In this document: positions 1 to 6,412 of the stretch, piece after piece | How positions within the stretch are numbered: the first letter of the stretch is position 1 | Layout: each line of letters begins with the position of its first letter | IMG/VR virus record: IMGVR_UViG_3300037323_000030 | Coordinates: 1 to 39,520 of that record | Reading direction: 5' to 3' (one strand) | Source of the DNA: a virus | Length of the DNA stretch: 39,520 nt | The notes under the pieces: model-generated | Database searches by the model: none | What the model was told of the DNA's origin: nothing | What the model saw: the letters and a program-made list of their open reading frames with translations, nothing else | Made by a program: the position numbers and the translations under genes

Positions 1-20
1 ATCACTTAGGAGGTGACAAT

Positions 21-1139
21 ATGTCGGAAGAGATTAAAAAGAATAATCCAGATGCTTCAGGCGATGACTCTGGGCGTTACAACGCTGAGGGTGCCTTTGC
101 TTCTGGCGGGATTGGCGGAGTAACTGACCCAGGGGCTAACACTCTGGGAAACGTTCCTACCGCTGAATTTGGCGTTACAACTGGTCCCAATGCCGTAAAT
201 CCCTCGGGTGATGCAGCAAGTGGTATCTTGCGTCCAGAACAAGCTCGTCGTTTTATCGACTATGTTTGGGATGGTACAATTCTCGCCAAAGATGGTCGTC
301 GTGTTACCATGCGTGCCAACACTATGGAACTTGAAAAAGTCAATGTTGGTGAGCGTGTTATTCGCGCAGCCTCTCAGGGTGTAGGAGACTACGCCAACGC
401 TGGTGCTCAGTTCACAAAGGTGGAGCTTACTACAAGAAAGATCCGTCTTGACTGGGAAGTCAGCGCAGAAGCACTTGAAGACAACGTCGAAGGTGCAGCT
501 CTAGAAGATCACTTGGTTCGCCTAATGACAAGTGCCTTTGCTAACGACATCGAAGATCTAGCGATCAACGGTGACGGAGCAACTGGCAACTTCCTTTCTA
601 TCCTGAATGGATTTGTCAATAGAGCTAAAACTAATGGTGACGCTCACGAGCTAGTCGCTACAGTTACCGACAACGCCTGGACCACAGAGGTTATGCAGGG
701 AATTCTCCTTGCCATGCCTCGTAAGTATCGTGCAATCAAGAACAACCTTAAGTTCTATGCTGGCACCGATGCATTCCAGGGCATTGTAAAGAACAACGGA
801 ACACTTGCTGACGCAATTGCTGAGGCATTTGCTGGCAATGGCCCAGGCACCGAGCGTAACCGTCAGGCTTACCTCGATGGTCAGGCCCAGACACTGGGGA
901 CTGCTCGCACAACCCGTGTTCTAGGTATCGATGTTCAGGAAGTTCCCTACTACCCAGATGGCTTTGTCGACTTGACATTCCCATCTAACCGTATTTGGGG
1001 TTTCCAGCGGGACATCACGGTAAACCGTGAATACATCGCTAAAAAAGACACTATCGAGTACACAGTATTCGTTAGGTTCGGTATTCAGTGGGAAGAAGAA
1101 GACGCCATCTCATATGCAGATGCAGCGGCAGATTCCTAA
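21..1139 (+). CDS. Major capsid protein, HK97 fold
   Basis: Builds the icosahedral shell. The first 60 or so residues are Gly/Ser/Ala-rich and probably disordered. The rest resembles HK97-type phage capsid proteins: an arm beginning ILRPEQARRFIDYVWDG, then VELTTRKIRLDWEVSAEALE, an acidic stretch (LEDHLVRLM..ANDIEDLAINGDG) that is characteristic of the family, and a C-terminal domain ending in a strongly acidic tail. The 372-residue length is normal for a capsid protein without a long scaffolding domain, and no protease or scaffold is visible here. The start is fixed by a near-perfect ribosome site (AGGAGGTGA, 8-16) four bases before ATG. Arginine codons are almost all CGT/CGC, unlike most of the following genes, and a strong terminator follows, both consistent with very high expression. 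Family assignment is by sequence pattern, not by search. Confidence 0.92.
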   Translation: MSEEIKKNNPDASGDDSGRYNAEGAFASGGIGGVTDPGANTLGNVPTAEFGVTTGPNAVNPSGDAASGILRPEQARRFIDYVWDGTILAKDGRRVTMRANTMELEKVNVGERVIRAASQGVGDYANAGAQFTKVELTTRKIRLDWEVSAEALEDNVEGAALEDHLVRLMTSAFANDIEDLAINGDGATGNFLSILNGFVNRAKTNGDAHELVATVTDNAWTTEVMQGILLAMPRKYRAIKNNLKFYAGTDAFQGIVKNNGTLADAIAEAFAGNGPGTERNRQAYLDGQAQTLGTARTTRVLGIDVQEVPYYPDGFVDLTFPSNRIWGFQRDITVNREYIAKKDTIEYTVFVRFGIQWEEEDAISYADAAADS

Positions 1140-1158
1140 TCACTAATAAATACCTTAC

Positions 1159-1197
1159 GGAGGGCAGGGGCTATACAGCTCCTGCCCTCTTCTTTTA
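1159..1197 (+). terminator. Rho-independent terminator after the capsid gene
   Basis: Long GC-rich hairpin: arm 1159-1171, six-base loop TATACA (1172-1177), arm 1178-1190, with only G-U departures in the core, followed by TCTTCTTTT. It lies 20 nt after the capsid stop codon and directly before a promoter, so it should insulate capsid transcription from the downstream neck genes. Confidence 0.88.
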
Positions 1198-1200
1198 ATC

Positions 1201-1209
1201 TGTTATAAT
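1201..1209 (+). promoter_or_regulatory. Extended -10 promoter TGTTATAAT
   Basis: Perfect -10 hexamer TATAAT (1204-1209) with the TGN extension, placed 4 nt after the terminator. The sequence 17 bp upstream lies in the hairpin and has no -35 box, so the extended -10 would have to carry recognition. Same motif as the boxes at 4561, 5306, 6028 and 21697. A ribosome site AGGAGG (1217-1222) follows. Confidence 0.6.
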
Positions 1210-1231
1210 TATAAATAGGAGGATTACAGAA

Positions 1232-1702
1232 ATGTCAGAAGAACAAATGGAAGTAGAGCAACTACCAGAACTCGAAACAGAAGAGTTGTTAGATGCAGAA
1301 GAAGTAACTGAAGTAACTGAAGTATCTGAAGTAACGGAAGTATCTGAAGTAGCCGAAGTAGTCGAAGTAGTCGAAACGGCAGAAGCCCCAGAGGCTGAAG
1401 CAGAAAACTTAATTAACTCCAAGAACGCTGGCAAAGAAAAAAAGAACAAAACAGCTAGCCTAGGAAGTTCTGAAGAAAACGTAATCGGAACCCCTCCTAG
1501 AAAAACACAGAAAGCCGTAGAGCCTGTTAAAGAAAAAACAGATACTGTGGCCATTCACTCTGAAAAAAACGTGGTATGGGAAGGCGTCGGTAAAGTTAAA
1601 AAGGGTTACAACATTGTAACAAAAGAAAAGGCCGACAAGTGGCTCACTCGTAGCCACACCAGAATCGCAACTCCAGAAGAAGTTGCCAGGCAGTTTGGAT
1701 AA
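1232..1702 (+). CDS. Acidic repeat protein following the capsid gene, unknown function
   Basis: I do not recognise this gene with certainty. The N-terminal half (residues about 1-65) is extremely acidic and low in complexity, dominated by a V-x-E tripeptide repeat (VTEVTEVSEVTEVSEVAEV). A basic linker follows (about residues 66-115). A compact C-terminal segment (about 120-156, GYNIVTKEKADKWLTR and ATPEEVARQFG) looks like a short folded domain that would carry the conserved function. The start is set by AGGAGG (1217-1222), 9 nt before ATG. Being between the capsid and connector genes and having its own promoter, it may be a head decoration, a capsid-associated or an assembly protein; this is inference from position only. 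Confidence 0.7.
   Translation: MSEEQMEVEQLPELETEELLDAEEVTEVTEVSEVTEVSEVAEVVEVVETAEAPEAEAENLINSKNAGKEKKNKTASLGSSEENVIGTPPRKTQKAVEPVKEKTDTVAIHSEKNVVWEGVGKVKKGYNIVTKEKADKWLTRSHTRIATPEEVARQFG
1301..1372 (+). repeat. Eight tandem copies of a 9-bp unit GAAGTANNN
   Basis: Units begin at 1301, 1310, 1319, 1328, 1337, 1346, 1355 and 1364. All share GAAGTA and differ in the last three bases (ACT, ACT, TCT, ACG, TCT, GCC, GTC, GTC). The 9-bp period keeps the frame and encodes E-V-x triplets in the acidic protein. Such an array can change length by slippage. Confidence 0.9.
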
Positions 1703-1707
1703 AACAA

Positions 1708-2586
1708 ATGGAACTATTGAGGATACCTTCTCGTAATACCGATGCAGTTATTCCCGTGGGGGATGCATTAACAGAATATAACTATTCCATTACGGACGAG
1801 TCAGACTCCTCAACCACTAACGGGACGGTAACCTCAGACTCAGACTCTGAGGTTACCCTATCGTTGCCCTCAAGGTATGACGGCTCTTACATTATAAATG
1901 TTGATGGCCAGGATACCTTCTTTAGCGTCACAAGGCCGTATGTTGATCCCACAACCAGGGGACAAACAAAGTCTGAAATAGAAGACTACTCTAAGCACGA
2001 AGAGCTTGCAAGAGCAATCATAGACTCTGTAGTCAGAGAAGGGTTTTACTACAAAAAGTACATCCTTCAAACAACTGGCCTGGGCTCAGACTACTTGCCA
2101 TTATGGGTAAGGGCTCAAAAAGTTCTCAGACTGTACGAGAACAACGTTTTGATGTACGATGTAGACGAGGCAGATTCTTATTCAATTGAGTATAGTATTA
2201 CAAAAGACAAGACGTCAATTGTAGAAGTTTCTAATCAAAGGGTAAATAGGCTAGAGGGCGCTCCTCTTATTCTTCCCGCTGGTGGCTCTGACATCTTGGA
2301 CACAAAGTATGTGTACCGGGGATTCCCCAGAACCTTTGATTACACTGTTGTTTTAGAGGTAGGACACCAAAGACTACCCTCAGATATTGTTCGTGCCGCA
2401 GAGCTTCTAACAGAAGACATTGCCTGTGGAAGAATGGAATATCCACAAAGATACATTCAGTCTTACCAGACTGACCAGTTCAAAATTGGTTATAGCAACA
2501 TGGTTTTTGAGGGTACCGGAAATCTTATAGTAGATAAAATTTTGCTAAATTACACTAGGTCCATAACAAGGCTTGGAGTTCTTTAA
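1708..2586 (+). CDS. Putative head-to-tail adaptor/connector protein
   Basis: Two parts are visible. Residues about 1-80 form a beta-rich domain with a Ser/Asp/Thr-rich stretch (DESDSSTTNGTVTSDSDS). Residues about 85-292 hold a helical segment (SKHEELARAIIDSVVREGFYY) followed by alternating strands and a C-terminal helical region (DIVRAAELLTEDIACGRM). Helical segments of this kind with an aromatic end occur in head-tail adaptor proteins of siphoviruses, and the position two genes after the capsid fits the first neck protein. The next gene starts inside its stop codon (TAATG). No strong ribosome site precedes the ATG, so it may be translated by coupling to the gene 5 nt upstream. The structural role is fairly sure, the precise role is not. 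Confidence 0.6.
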   Translation: MELLRIPSRNTDAVIPVGDALTEYNYSITDESDSSTTNGTVTSDSDSEVTLSLPSRYDGSYIINVDGQDTFFSVTRPYVDPTTRGQTKSEIEDYSKHEELARAIIDSVVREGFYYKKYILQTTGLGSDYLPLWVRAQKVLRLYENNVLMYDVDEADSYSIEYSITKDKTSIVEVSNQRVNRLEGAPLILPAGGSDILDTKYVYRGFPRTFDYTVVLEVGHQRLPSDIVRAAELLTEDIACGRMEYPQRYIQSYQTDQFKIGYSNMVFEGTGNLIVDKILLNYTRSITRLGVL

Positions 2587-3032
2587 TGTCCTGTGGATCC
2601 AAAGACCCCCTGTACCCGCTACAGGCCGATATCTTTTATCCAGAAATACAGCAAACAGCCTATGGCGCAGCTAAAAAAAACTGGGGAATGGATAGGACAG
2701 TTTTTTGTAGCCTAGGTCCCGCTGGCTCAAGATTCAAAGAAGAGCTTTCCCCTAATGTTGACATCTCGCTGGACTCCTTGCTTGTTGGCAGAATTAGATA
2801 CGACGTAAGGTTTTCCAGTGACGAGGTTGGGAATGCCATAACGAACATCTTAATTACAAACATAAAAGATAAAAACTGCGAACAGATATATCTAGAGTCT
2901 TCGGGAACTAGAAAAGGCAAGCCAACCATTTTTGAAATTGCCACAGTTACTCCACACGTCGGACCTTTTGGAAAGGTCGAGTACTACAAGGTAGTTATTC
3001 GTAGGTCAGAAAATCAGGGTGCCGAGGTATGA
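2586..3032 (+). CDS. Putative head-to-tail stopper (neck) protein
   Basis: A 148-residue protein starting MSCGSKDPLYPLQADIFYP. It is rich in beta strands (ITNILITNI, VEYYKVVIRRS) and has no transmembrane segment or enzymatic motif. Position in the connector cluster (after the adaptor, before the gp10-like protein) is where the head-closure/stopper protein is normally encoded. It overlaps the previous stop codon by one base (TAATG) and the next start by four (ATGA), so translation of the cluster is coupled. Assignment rests on gene order and size and could equally be another neck component. Confidence 0.5.
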   Translation: MSCGSKDPLYPLQADIFYPEIQQTAYGAAKKNWGMDRTVFCSLGPAGSRFKEELSPNVDISLDSLLVGRIRYDVRFSSDEVGNAITNILITNIKDKNCEQIYLESSGTRKGKPTIFEIATVTPHVGPFGKVEYYKVVIRRSENQGAEV

Positions 3033-3703
3033 TTAAACTTAAAATAAACAGTAATCAATTCTTAAAGGAAATGACATCAATCACCAAATATGCCGAGGGG
3101 TTTTTAGAGGGGGCACAGGGAGGAAAGCCAGAGCTTCTTCATACGGTTGGTCAAAGAACTAAAGAAATCCTAGAGCAGTTTATAGACTCAAATGCAAGAT
3201 TAAACCCCAGGGTACTTCATCACATATACGAGTGGAACGAGGCTGGGAACACAGGGGCAAGACTCTTCGATCTAGATTACTTTGTTACCGGGGGCGGCCT
3301 GACTTTTAAGTCAACTTTTAGACAGTCCTCCTCGGTTAATAGTGGTTCAGATGTTCCGTTTTATGACAAGGCAAGGATTATGGAAGAGGGTATTCCTGTA
3401 ACCATTAGGCCAAGAAAATCTTCAGTCTTGGTTTTTGAAGATGACGGAGAAAAGGTTTTTACCAAAAGTCCGGTAACTGTTAGAAATCCAGGTGGAGACT
3501 TTGTTGCCGGGGGATTCCAGGAAACCGTTGATACTTTCTTTAATTCTTATTGGAGGCAGTCATTCTTGCAGTCCTCGGGGATTGCAGACATTCTAAGAAA
3601 CCCCATAGAGTTTAAGCAAAATCTTCCAAAAGCAAAAGCAGGCGGAAGAGCCATGGGCTATGATGTAGGCTACAGATGGATCTCAGCAAGAAGGGCTAGA
3701 TAA
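3029..3703 (+). CDS. Putative HK97 gp10-like tail-completion protein
   Basis: The 224-residue protein begins with a helical region, and its middle shows a pattern seen in HK97 gp10-like neck/tail-completion proteins: a segment on modified backbone strands (GIPVTIRPRKSSVLVFEDDG) followed directly by EKVFTKSPVTVRNPGGDFV, then a C-terminal helix with aromatic residues (TFFNSYWRQSFLQ). Family members sit at the tail-head joint or the tail end of siphoviruses. ATGA overlap with the upstream gene and TAATG overlap with the downstream gene place it within one translation-coupled block of neck genes. The C-terminal 30 residues are basic and Gly/Ala-rich. Confidence 0.5.
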   Translation: MIKLKINSNQFLKEMTSITKYAEGFLEGAQGGKPELLHTVGQRTKEILEQFIDSNARLNPRVLHHIYEWNEAGNTGARLFDLDYFVTGGGLTFKSTFRQSSSVNSGSDVPFYDKARIMEEGIPVTIRPRKSSVLVFEDDGEKVFTKSPVTVRNPGGDFVAGGFQETVDTFFNSYWRQSFLQSSGIADILRNPIEFKQNLPKAKAGGRAMGYDVGYRWISARRAR

Positions 3704-4539
3704 TGGCTATAGATTATCCACCAGTATTTATAAATAACTATTTGGCGGAGATGGTTCCAGACACCCTGCCAGAATACTTTTCGGGGTACGGAGGAAGCAA
3801 CTTCTTCGGAATGAGGTTTTTTCCAACACAGCCTACATCAATAGATGCGTTTACAGAGCAGTTCCCAGAATCAGCAGAAGAGCCTTTTGCCGTGTATGAC
3901 AGAATGTTTAGAATGCGTAGGAACGCCTTTCCACACAAAAGAACAGAACAGCTCTTGTATTACTTCTACAAAACAGCCGGAGGAATAGATGCTCTCGTTG
4001 AAACTGTTCAGGTTGTAGCCGACCTCCTAGACTCTGGAGACGAGTCGGCAGAAGACTTAAACAAATGGATAAAGTCAAAACACAAGATTGCTCCAAACCC
4101 TGATTTGACGATCTGCCGGGGTAGCTACGTCACGAAGAAGACAGTGAATGTAACATCAAGATTTAGAGAAGCCGGGGTAGCAACCTTAACAACACAAGAA
4201 AGCCATGGACTAAAAGTGGGAGACTGGTTAGTTGTCTCCGATGTGGTCAGCTCTTTGAATGGGGAATACCAGGTATCAGACGTTCCATCACTCAACAAGG
4301 TTTCTTATAATAAGTCCGGAATAGATATTCTCGAAACTTCGGTGTCTGGTGGAAAGCTGGGGCTGGGGTATCCGACAATGAAATTCTTTGACAAACAGTT
4401 CTATCTACCATATTTCCACGAGACAAAAATATATCAACTAGAAGAAGCAAGAGATATTATTGATTTTGGAACAGCTAGGACATACGCTGGAAACAAGGTA
4501 ATTATTGAATACTGCTGGCATAAGTCAGTTCCTAGATAA
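3703..4539 (+). CDS. Putative tail terminator/tail-completion protein with a small beta-barrel insert
   Basis: Last gene before the tail-tube gene, where a tail terminator is expected. Residues about 1-145 are a helical/aromatic domain (SIDAFTEQFPES, TEQLLYYFYKTAGGIDALVETV). Residues about 150-210 contain HGLKVGDWLVVSDV and SLNGEYQVSDVPS, a short beta-barrel/SH3-like pattern seen repeatedly in phage tail and fibre proteins. Residues 225-278 close with beta strands (KIYQLEEARDIIDFGTA). It has a one-base TAATG overlap with the previous gene. No terminator is obvious behind it, only a T-rich run (4541-4550), but a new promoter begins at 4561. The terminator role is inferred from position. Confidence 0.5.
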   Translation: MAIDYPPVFINNYLAEMVPDTLPEYFSGYGGSNFFGMRFFPTQPTSIDAFTEQFPESAEEPFAVYDRMFRMRRNAFPHKRTEQLLYYFYKTAGGIDALVETVQVVADLLDSGDESAEDLNKWIKSKHKIAPNPDLTICRGSYVTKKTVNVTSRFREAGVATLTTQESHGLKVGDWLVVSDVVSSLNGEYQVSDVPSLNKVSYNKSGIDILETSVSGGKLGLGYPTMKFFDKQFYLPYFHETKIYQLEEARDIIDFGTARTYAGNKVIIEYCWHKSVPR

Positions 4540-4560
4540 ATTATTTTTTTATAAAACGGG

Positions 4561-4569
4561 TGGTATAAT
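4561..4569 (+). promoter_or_regulatory. Extended -10 promoter TGGTATAAT for the tail-tube gene
   Basis: TGG (4561-4563) plus perfect TATAAT (4564-4569), followed by a second overlapping TATAAT (4570-4575 region). No recognisable -35 box lies 17 bp upstream, where the sequence is T-rich. About 50 nt of untranslated leader precede the ATG at 4624, with ribosome site AAGAGGTGA (4608-4616). It closely matches the promoter at 1201 over TATAATTATAA. Confidence 0.65.
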
Positions 4570-4623
4570 TATAATGAGGAAACACGCCCACTAATTTCTA
4601 TAGAAAGAAGAGGTGAAATAACT

Positions 4624-5250
4624 ATGGCATATACAAGAGGATCTAGCGCAAACATCATCGTTGGTGCAGCAGCGCTTTTTACTTACGAGGATGGAGAACT
4701 GTCTGAGGCAGAACTTCCAACATATGTTGATGACGTGTCCTACAGAACTACTTTGTCGGACGATGTATCGTTCCGGAACGTTGGATACACCATGAATGGT
4801 TTGGAATTAGTTTTCCAGCCAGACTTTGGTGAGGTACAGGTCGATCAGCTTCTCGACGTTGCTAAGCTCTACAAGCAGGGTATGCAGGTAAACCTGAACA
4901 CTGCTTTTGCCGAAGCCACACTAGAAAACTTGCTGTTTTCTATTGCTGGTAGAGACGCAGACCTAACGGCTGCCGGCGGCAACACAACACTAAACCTTTC
5001 TGCTGGAGACATTGGCGAATGCCCTGTCGAGCGTGGAATGGTTGCTGTTGGACCAGGTACTGGAGATTGTGCAATCGGAGACGAGCTTGAGCGAGTCTAT
5101 GTAGCTTACCGTGCGCTTTCAATTGAAAGCGTTACTGTGTCCGCAAAGCGTGACGAAGCGACAATGTTTGAAGTGTCGTTCCGTTTGCTTCCCAATGATA
5201 CAGCATCATACGGCAAGATTGTTGACCGTACTGTTCCTGCTGGTTCATAA
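4624..5250 (+). CDS. Major tail (tube) protein
   Basis: A 208-residue protein of the size and position of a siphovirus tail-tube subunit: preceded by connector genes, followed by chaperones and tape measure. The sequence is largely beta-rich, with an N-terminal arm (MAYTRGSSANIIVGAAALFTYED), a loop of acidic residues, and C-terminal strands (AYRALSIESVTVSAKRDEATMFEVSFRLLPND) typical of the tube fold in which the protein forms hexameric rings. The start is supported by AAGAGGTGA 7-8 nt upstream. Like the capsid gene it has its own promoter, a strong terminator immediately after it and CGT-rich arginine codons in its second half, so it seems to be an isolated, very highly expressed unit. No sheath protein is encoded next to it, so the tail is non-contractile. 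Confidence 0.85.
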   Translation: MAYTRGSSANIIVGAAALFTYEDGELSEAELPTYVDDVSYRTTLSDDVSFRNVGYTMNGLELVFQPDFGEVQVDQLLDVAKLYKQGMQVNLNTAFAEATLENLLFSIAGRDADLTAAGGNTTLNLSAGDIGECPVERGMVAVGPGTGDCAIGDELERVYVAYRALSIESVTVSAKRDEATMFEVSFRLLPNDTASYGKIVDRTVPAGS

Positions 5251-5270
5251 AACAAATAACTTAATATAAA

Positions 5271-5306
5271 GTAATGCCCAGGCTTCGGCTTGGGCATTAC
5301 TTTTTT
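5271..5306 (+). terminator. Rho-independent terminator after the tail-tube gene, UUCG loop
   Basis: Arm 5271-5283, tetraloop TTCG (5284-5287) closed by C-G, arm 5288-5300, thirteen pairs with one G-U, then six T (5301-5306). This is an ideal intrinsic terminator. The T tract runs into the TGG of the next promoter. Confidence 0.95.
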
Positions 5307-5314
5307 GGTACACT
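5306..5314 (+). promoter_or_regulatory. Extended -10 promoter TGGTACACT giving a leaderless start
   Basis: TGG (5306-5308) and -10-like TACACT (5309-5314), overlapping the terminator T tract. The ATG at 5321 is 7 nt after the end of the box, exactly where transcription should begin, and there is no Shine-Dalgarno sequence. A second -10-like TATACT touches the ATG (5315-5320) and could blur the start. It looks weaker than the neighbouring TATAAT boxes. Confidence 0.5.
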
Positions 5315-5320
5315 TATACT

Positions 5321-6010
5321 ATGGCAACTAAAGTTTATGAAATTGAAAAAGTAGTCCTTATGGACGGAACAGTGGTAGAGCTCAGGCCTTTAAAGATAAA
5401 GCACCTAAGAGAGTTCATGGAATATTTTAATGTTATTAAATATTCAAAAAACGATGAAGACTCTATTAGGATTCTTTCTCACTGCGCCTTAATATCTTTA
5501 CAGTCTCAGTATCCGTTGATAAGTAACATTGATGAGTTAGAAGACTCTGTGGACTTACCGACGGTATATAGAATACTAAAAATCGCAGCAGGGATTAGCA
5601 TAAACCCAGAAAAGAATGACTCTCTAAAGGATCAGGCAACAGACAGCAAGTCTTCTACTTGGGACAACCTTGACCTAGCAGAGCTAGAGGCCGAGCTATT
5701 CTTATTAGGTATCTGGAAAGACTATGAACAGCTAGAGCTGTCTCTGTCAATGCCCGAGCTAACAGCCACGCTAAAATCTAAGAGAGATTTAGACTATCAA
5801 GAAAAAAAGTTTTTAGCTGCAATCCAGGGTGTAGATTTAGATAAGCAGTCTGGAAAGGGGCAACAGAATGCTTGGGAAGAAATGAAGGCTAGGGTGTTTA
5901 GCGGTGGACAGACAAGTGACAAGAATGACATCATATCTTTTCAGGGTGTCAAAGCCCAGCAGAACGGTTTTGGGATCGGTATGGGATTAAGCTATGAAAA
6001 GTTAAGCTAA
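5321..6010 (+). CDS. Long tail-assembly chaperone (GT-like paralogue)
   Basis: Tail-assembly chaperones coat the tape measure protein before tube assembly. Residues 1-100 align without gaps at the start with the short protein at 6073: DGT, RPLKI, R-FM and DLPTVY-I are shared. Residues 100-229 are an additional domain (DLAELEAELFLLGIWKD, LDYQEKKFLAAIQGVD, WEEMKARVF and a Gly-rich C-terminus NGFGIGMGLSYEK), corresponding in position to the T part of lambda-type G-T fusions. Here it is one uninterrupted gene, so no frameshift is needed. There is no ribosome site: the ATG is 7 nt after a -10 box, suggesting a leaderless message. All arginine codons I checked are AGA/AGG. Placed between tail tube and tape measure. 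The paralogy is seen directly; chaperone function is inferred from position and domain design. Confidence 0.7.
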   Translation: MATKVYEIEKVVLMDGTVVELRPLKIKHLREFMEYFNVIKYSKNDEDSIRILSHCALISLQSQYPLISNIDELEDSVDLPTVYRILKIAAGISINPEKNDSLKDQATDSKSSTWDNLDLAELEAELFLLGIWKDYEQLELSLSMPELTATLKSKRDLDYQEKKFLAAIQGVDLDKQSGKGQQNAWEEMKARVFSGGQTSDKNDIISFQGVKAQQNGFGIGMGLSYEKLS

Positions 6011-6027
6011 ACAAACAGACCCCTCTA

Positions 6028-6036
6028 TGGTATAAT
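6028..6036 (+). promoter_or_regulatory. Extended -10 promoter TGGTATAAT for the short chaperone
   Basis: TGG (6028-6030) plus perfect TATAAT (6031-6036), in the 62-nt gap between the two chaperone genes. No -35 box is evident at 17 bp. A conventional leader of about 30 nt and ribosome site AAAGGA (6062-6067) lead to ATG 6073. Confidence 0.6.
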
Positions 6037-6072
6037 TAAGATTACCGTTTATAACGTTATGAAAGGAAGTAA

Positions 6073-6387
6073 ATGGCTACAACAGTAAATGAAGAGAAAG
6101 AACTTACACTCATTGATGGAACTAAAATTAAGGTGCGTCCTCTAAAGATTTCGCTCCTTCGTCCATTCATGAAAAAGTTCGAGGGTATTTCAGAAGTTGC
6201 CGCAGATAACGAAAAGTCAATGAACCTACTAATGGAGTGTGTACAAATTGCCATGAAGCAGTACAGCCCCGATCTAGCAGGTGACATTAAGGCTTTGGAA
6301 GATAACATTGATCTTCCGACAGTTTATAAGATTGTAGAAGAAGCTTCGGGTGTAAATCTCGGAGAAGTTTCTAACCTTATGGGCTAA
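6073..6387 (+). CDS. Short tail-assembly chaperone (G-like paralogue)
   Basis: This 104-residue protein is the counterpart of residues 1-100 of the gene before it (MATTVNEEKELTLIDGT against MATKVYEIEKVVLMDGT, and RPLKI, FM, DLPTVYKIVEEASGV). It ends where the longer paralogue continues into its second domain. It has its own extended -10 promoter, a clear ribosome site (GAAAGGAAG 6061-6069, ATG 6073) and both of its arginines are CGT, unlike its long relative. These are signs of stronger expression, as is normal for the short form, which is made in excess of the long form. No slippery heptamer is evident near its 3' end. Immediately upstream of the tape measure gene. Confidence 0.72.
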   Translation: MATTVNEEKELTLIDGTKIKVRPLKISLLRPFMKKFEGISEVAADNEKSMNLLMECVQIAMKQYSPDLAGDIKALEDNIDLPTVYKIVEEASGVNLGEVSNLMG

Positions 6388-6412
6388 ATACTAAATCAGA
6401 AGGTACTAGTGA

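Noticed and set aside
4540-4560. T-rich run after the tail-terminator candidate as a terminator
   Set aside because: No GC-rich stem-loop precedes the T run.
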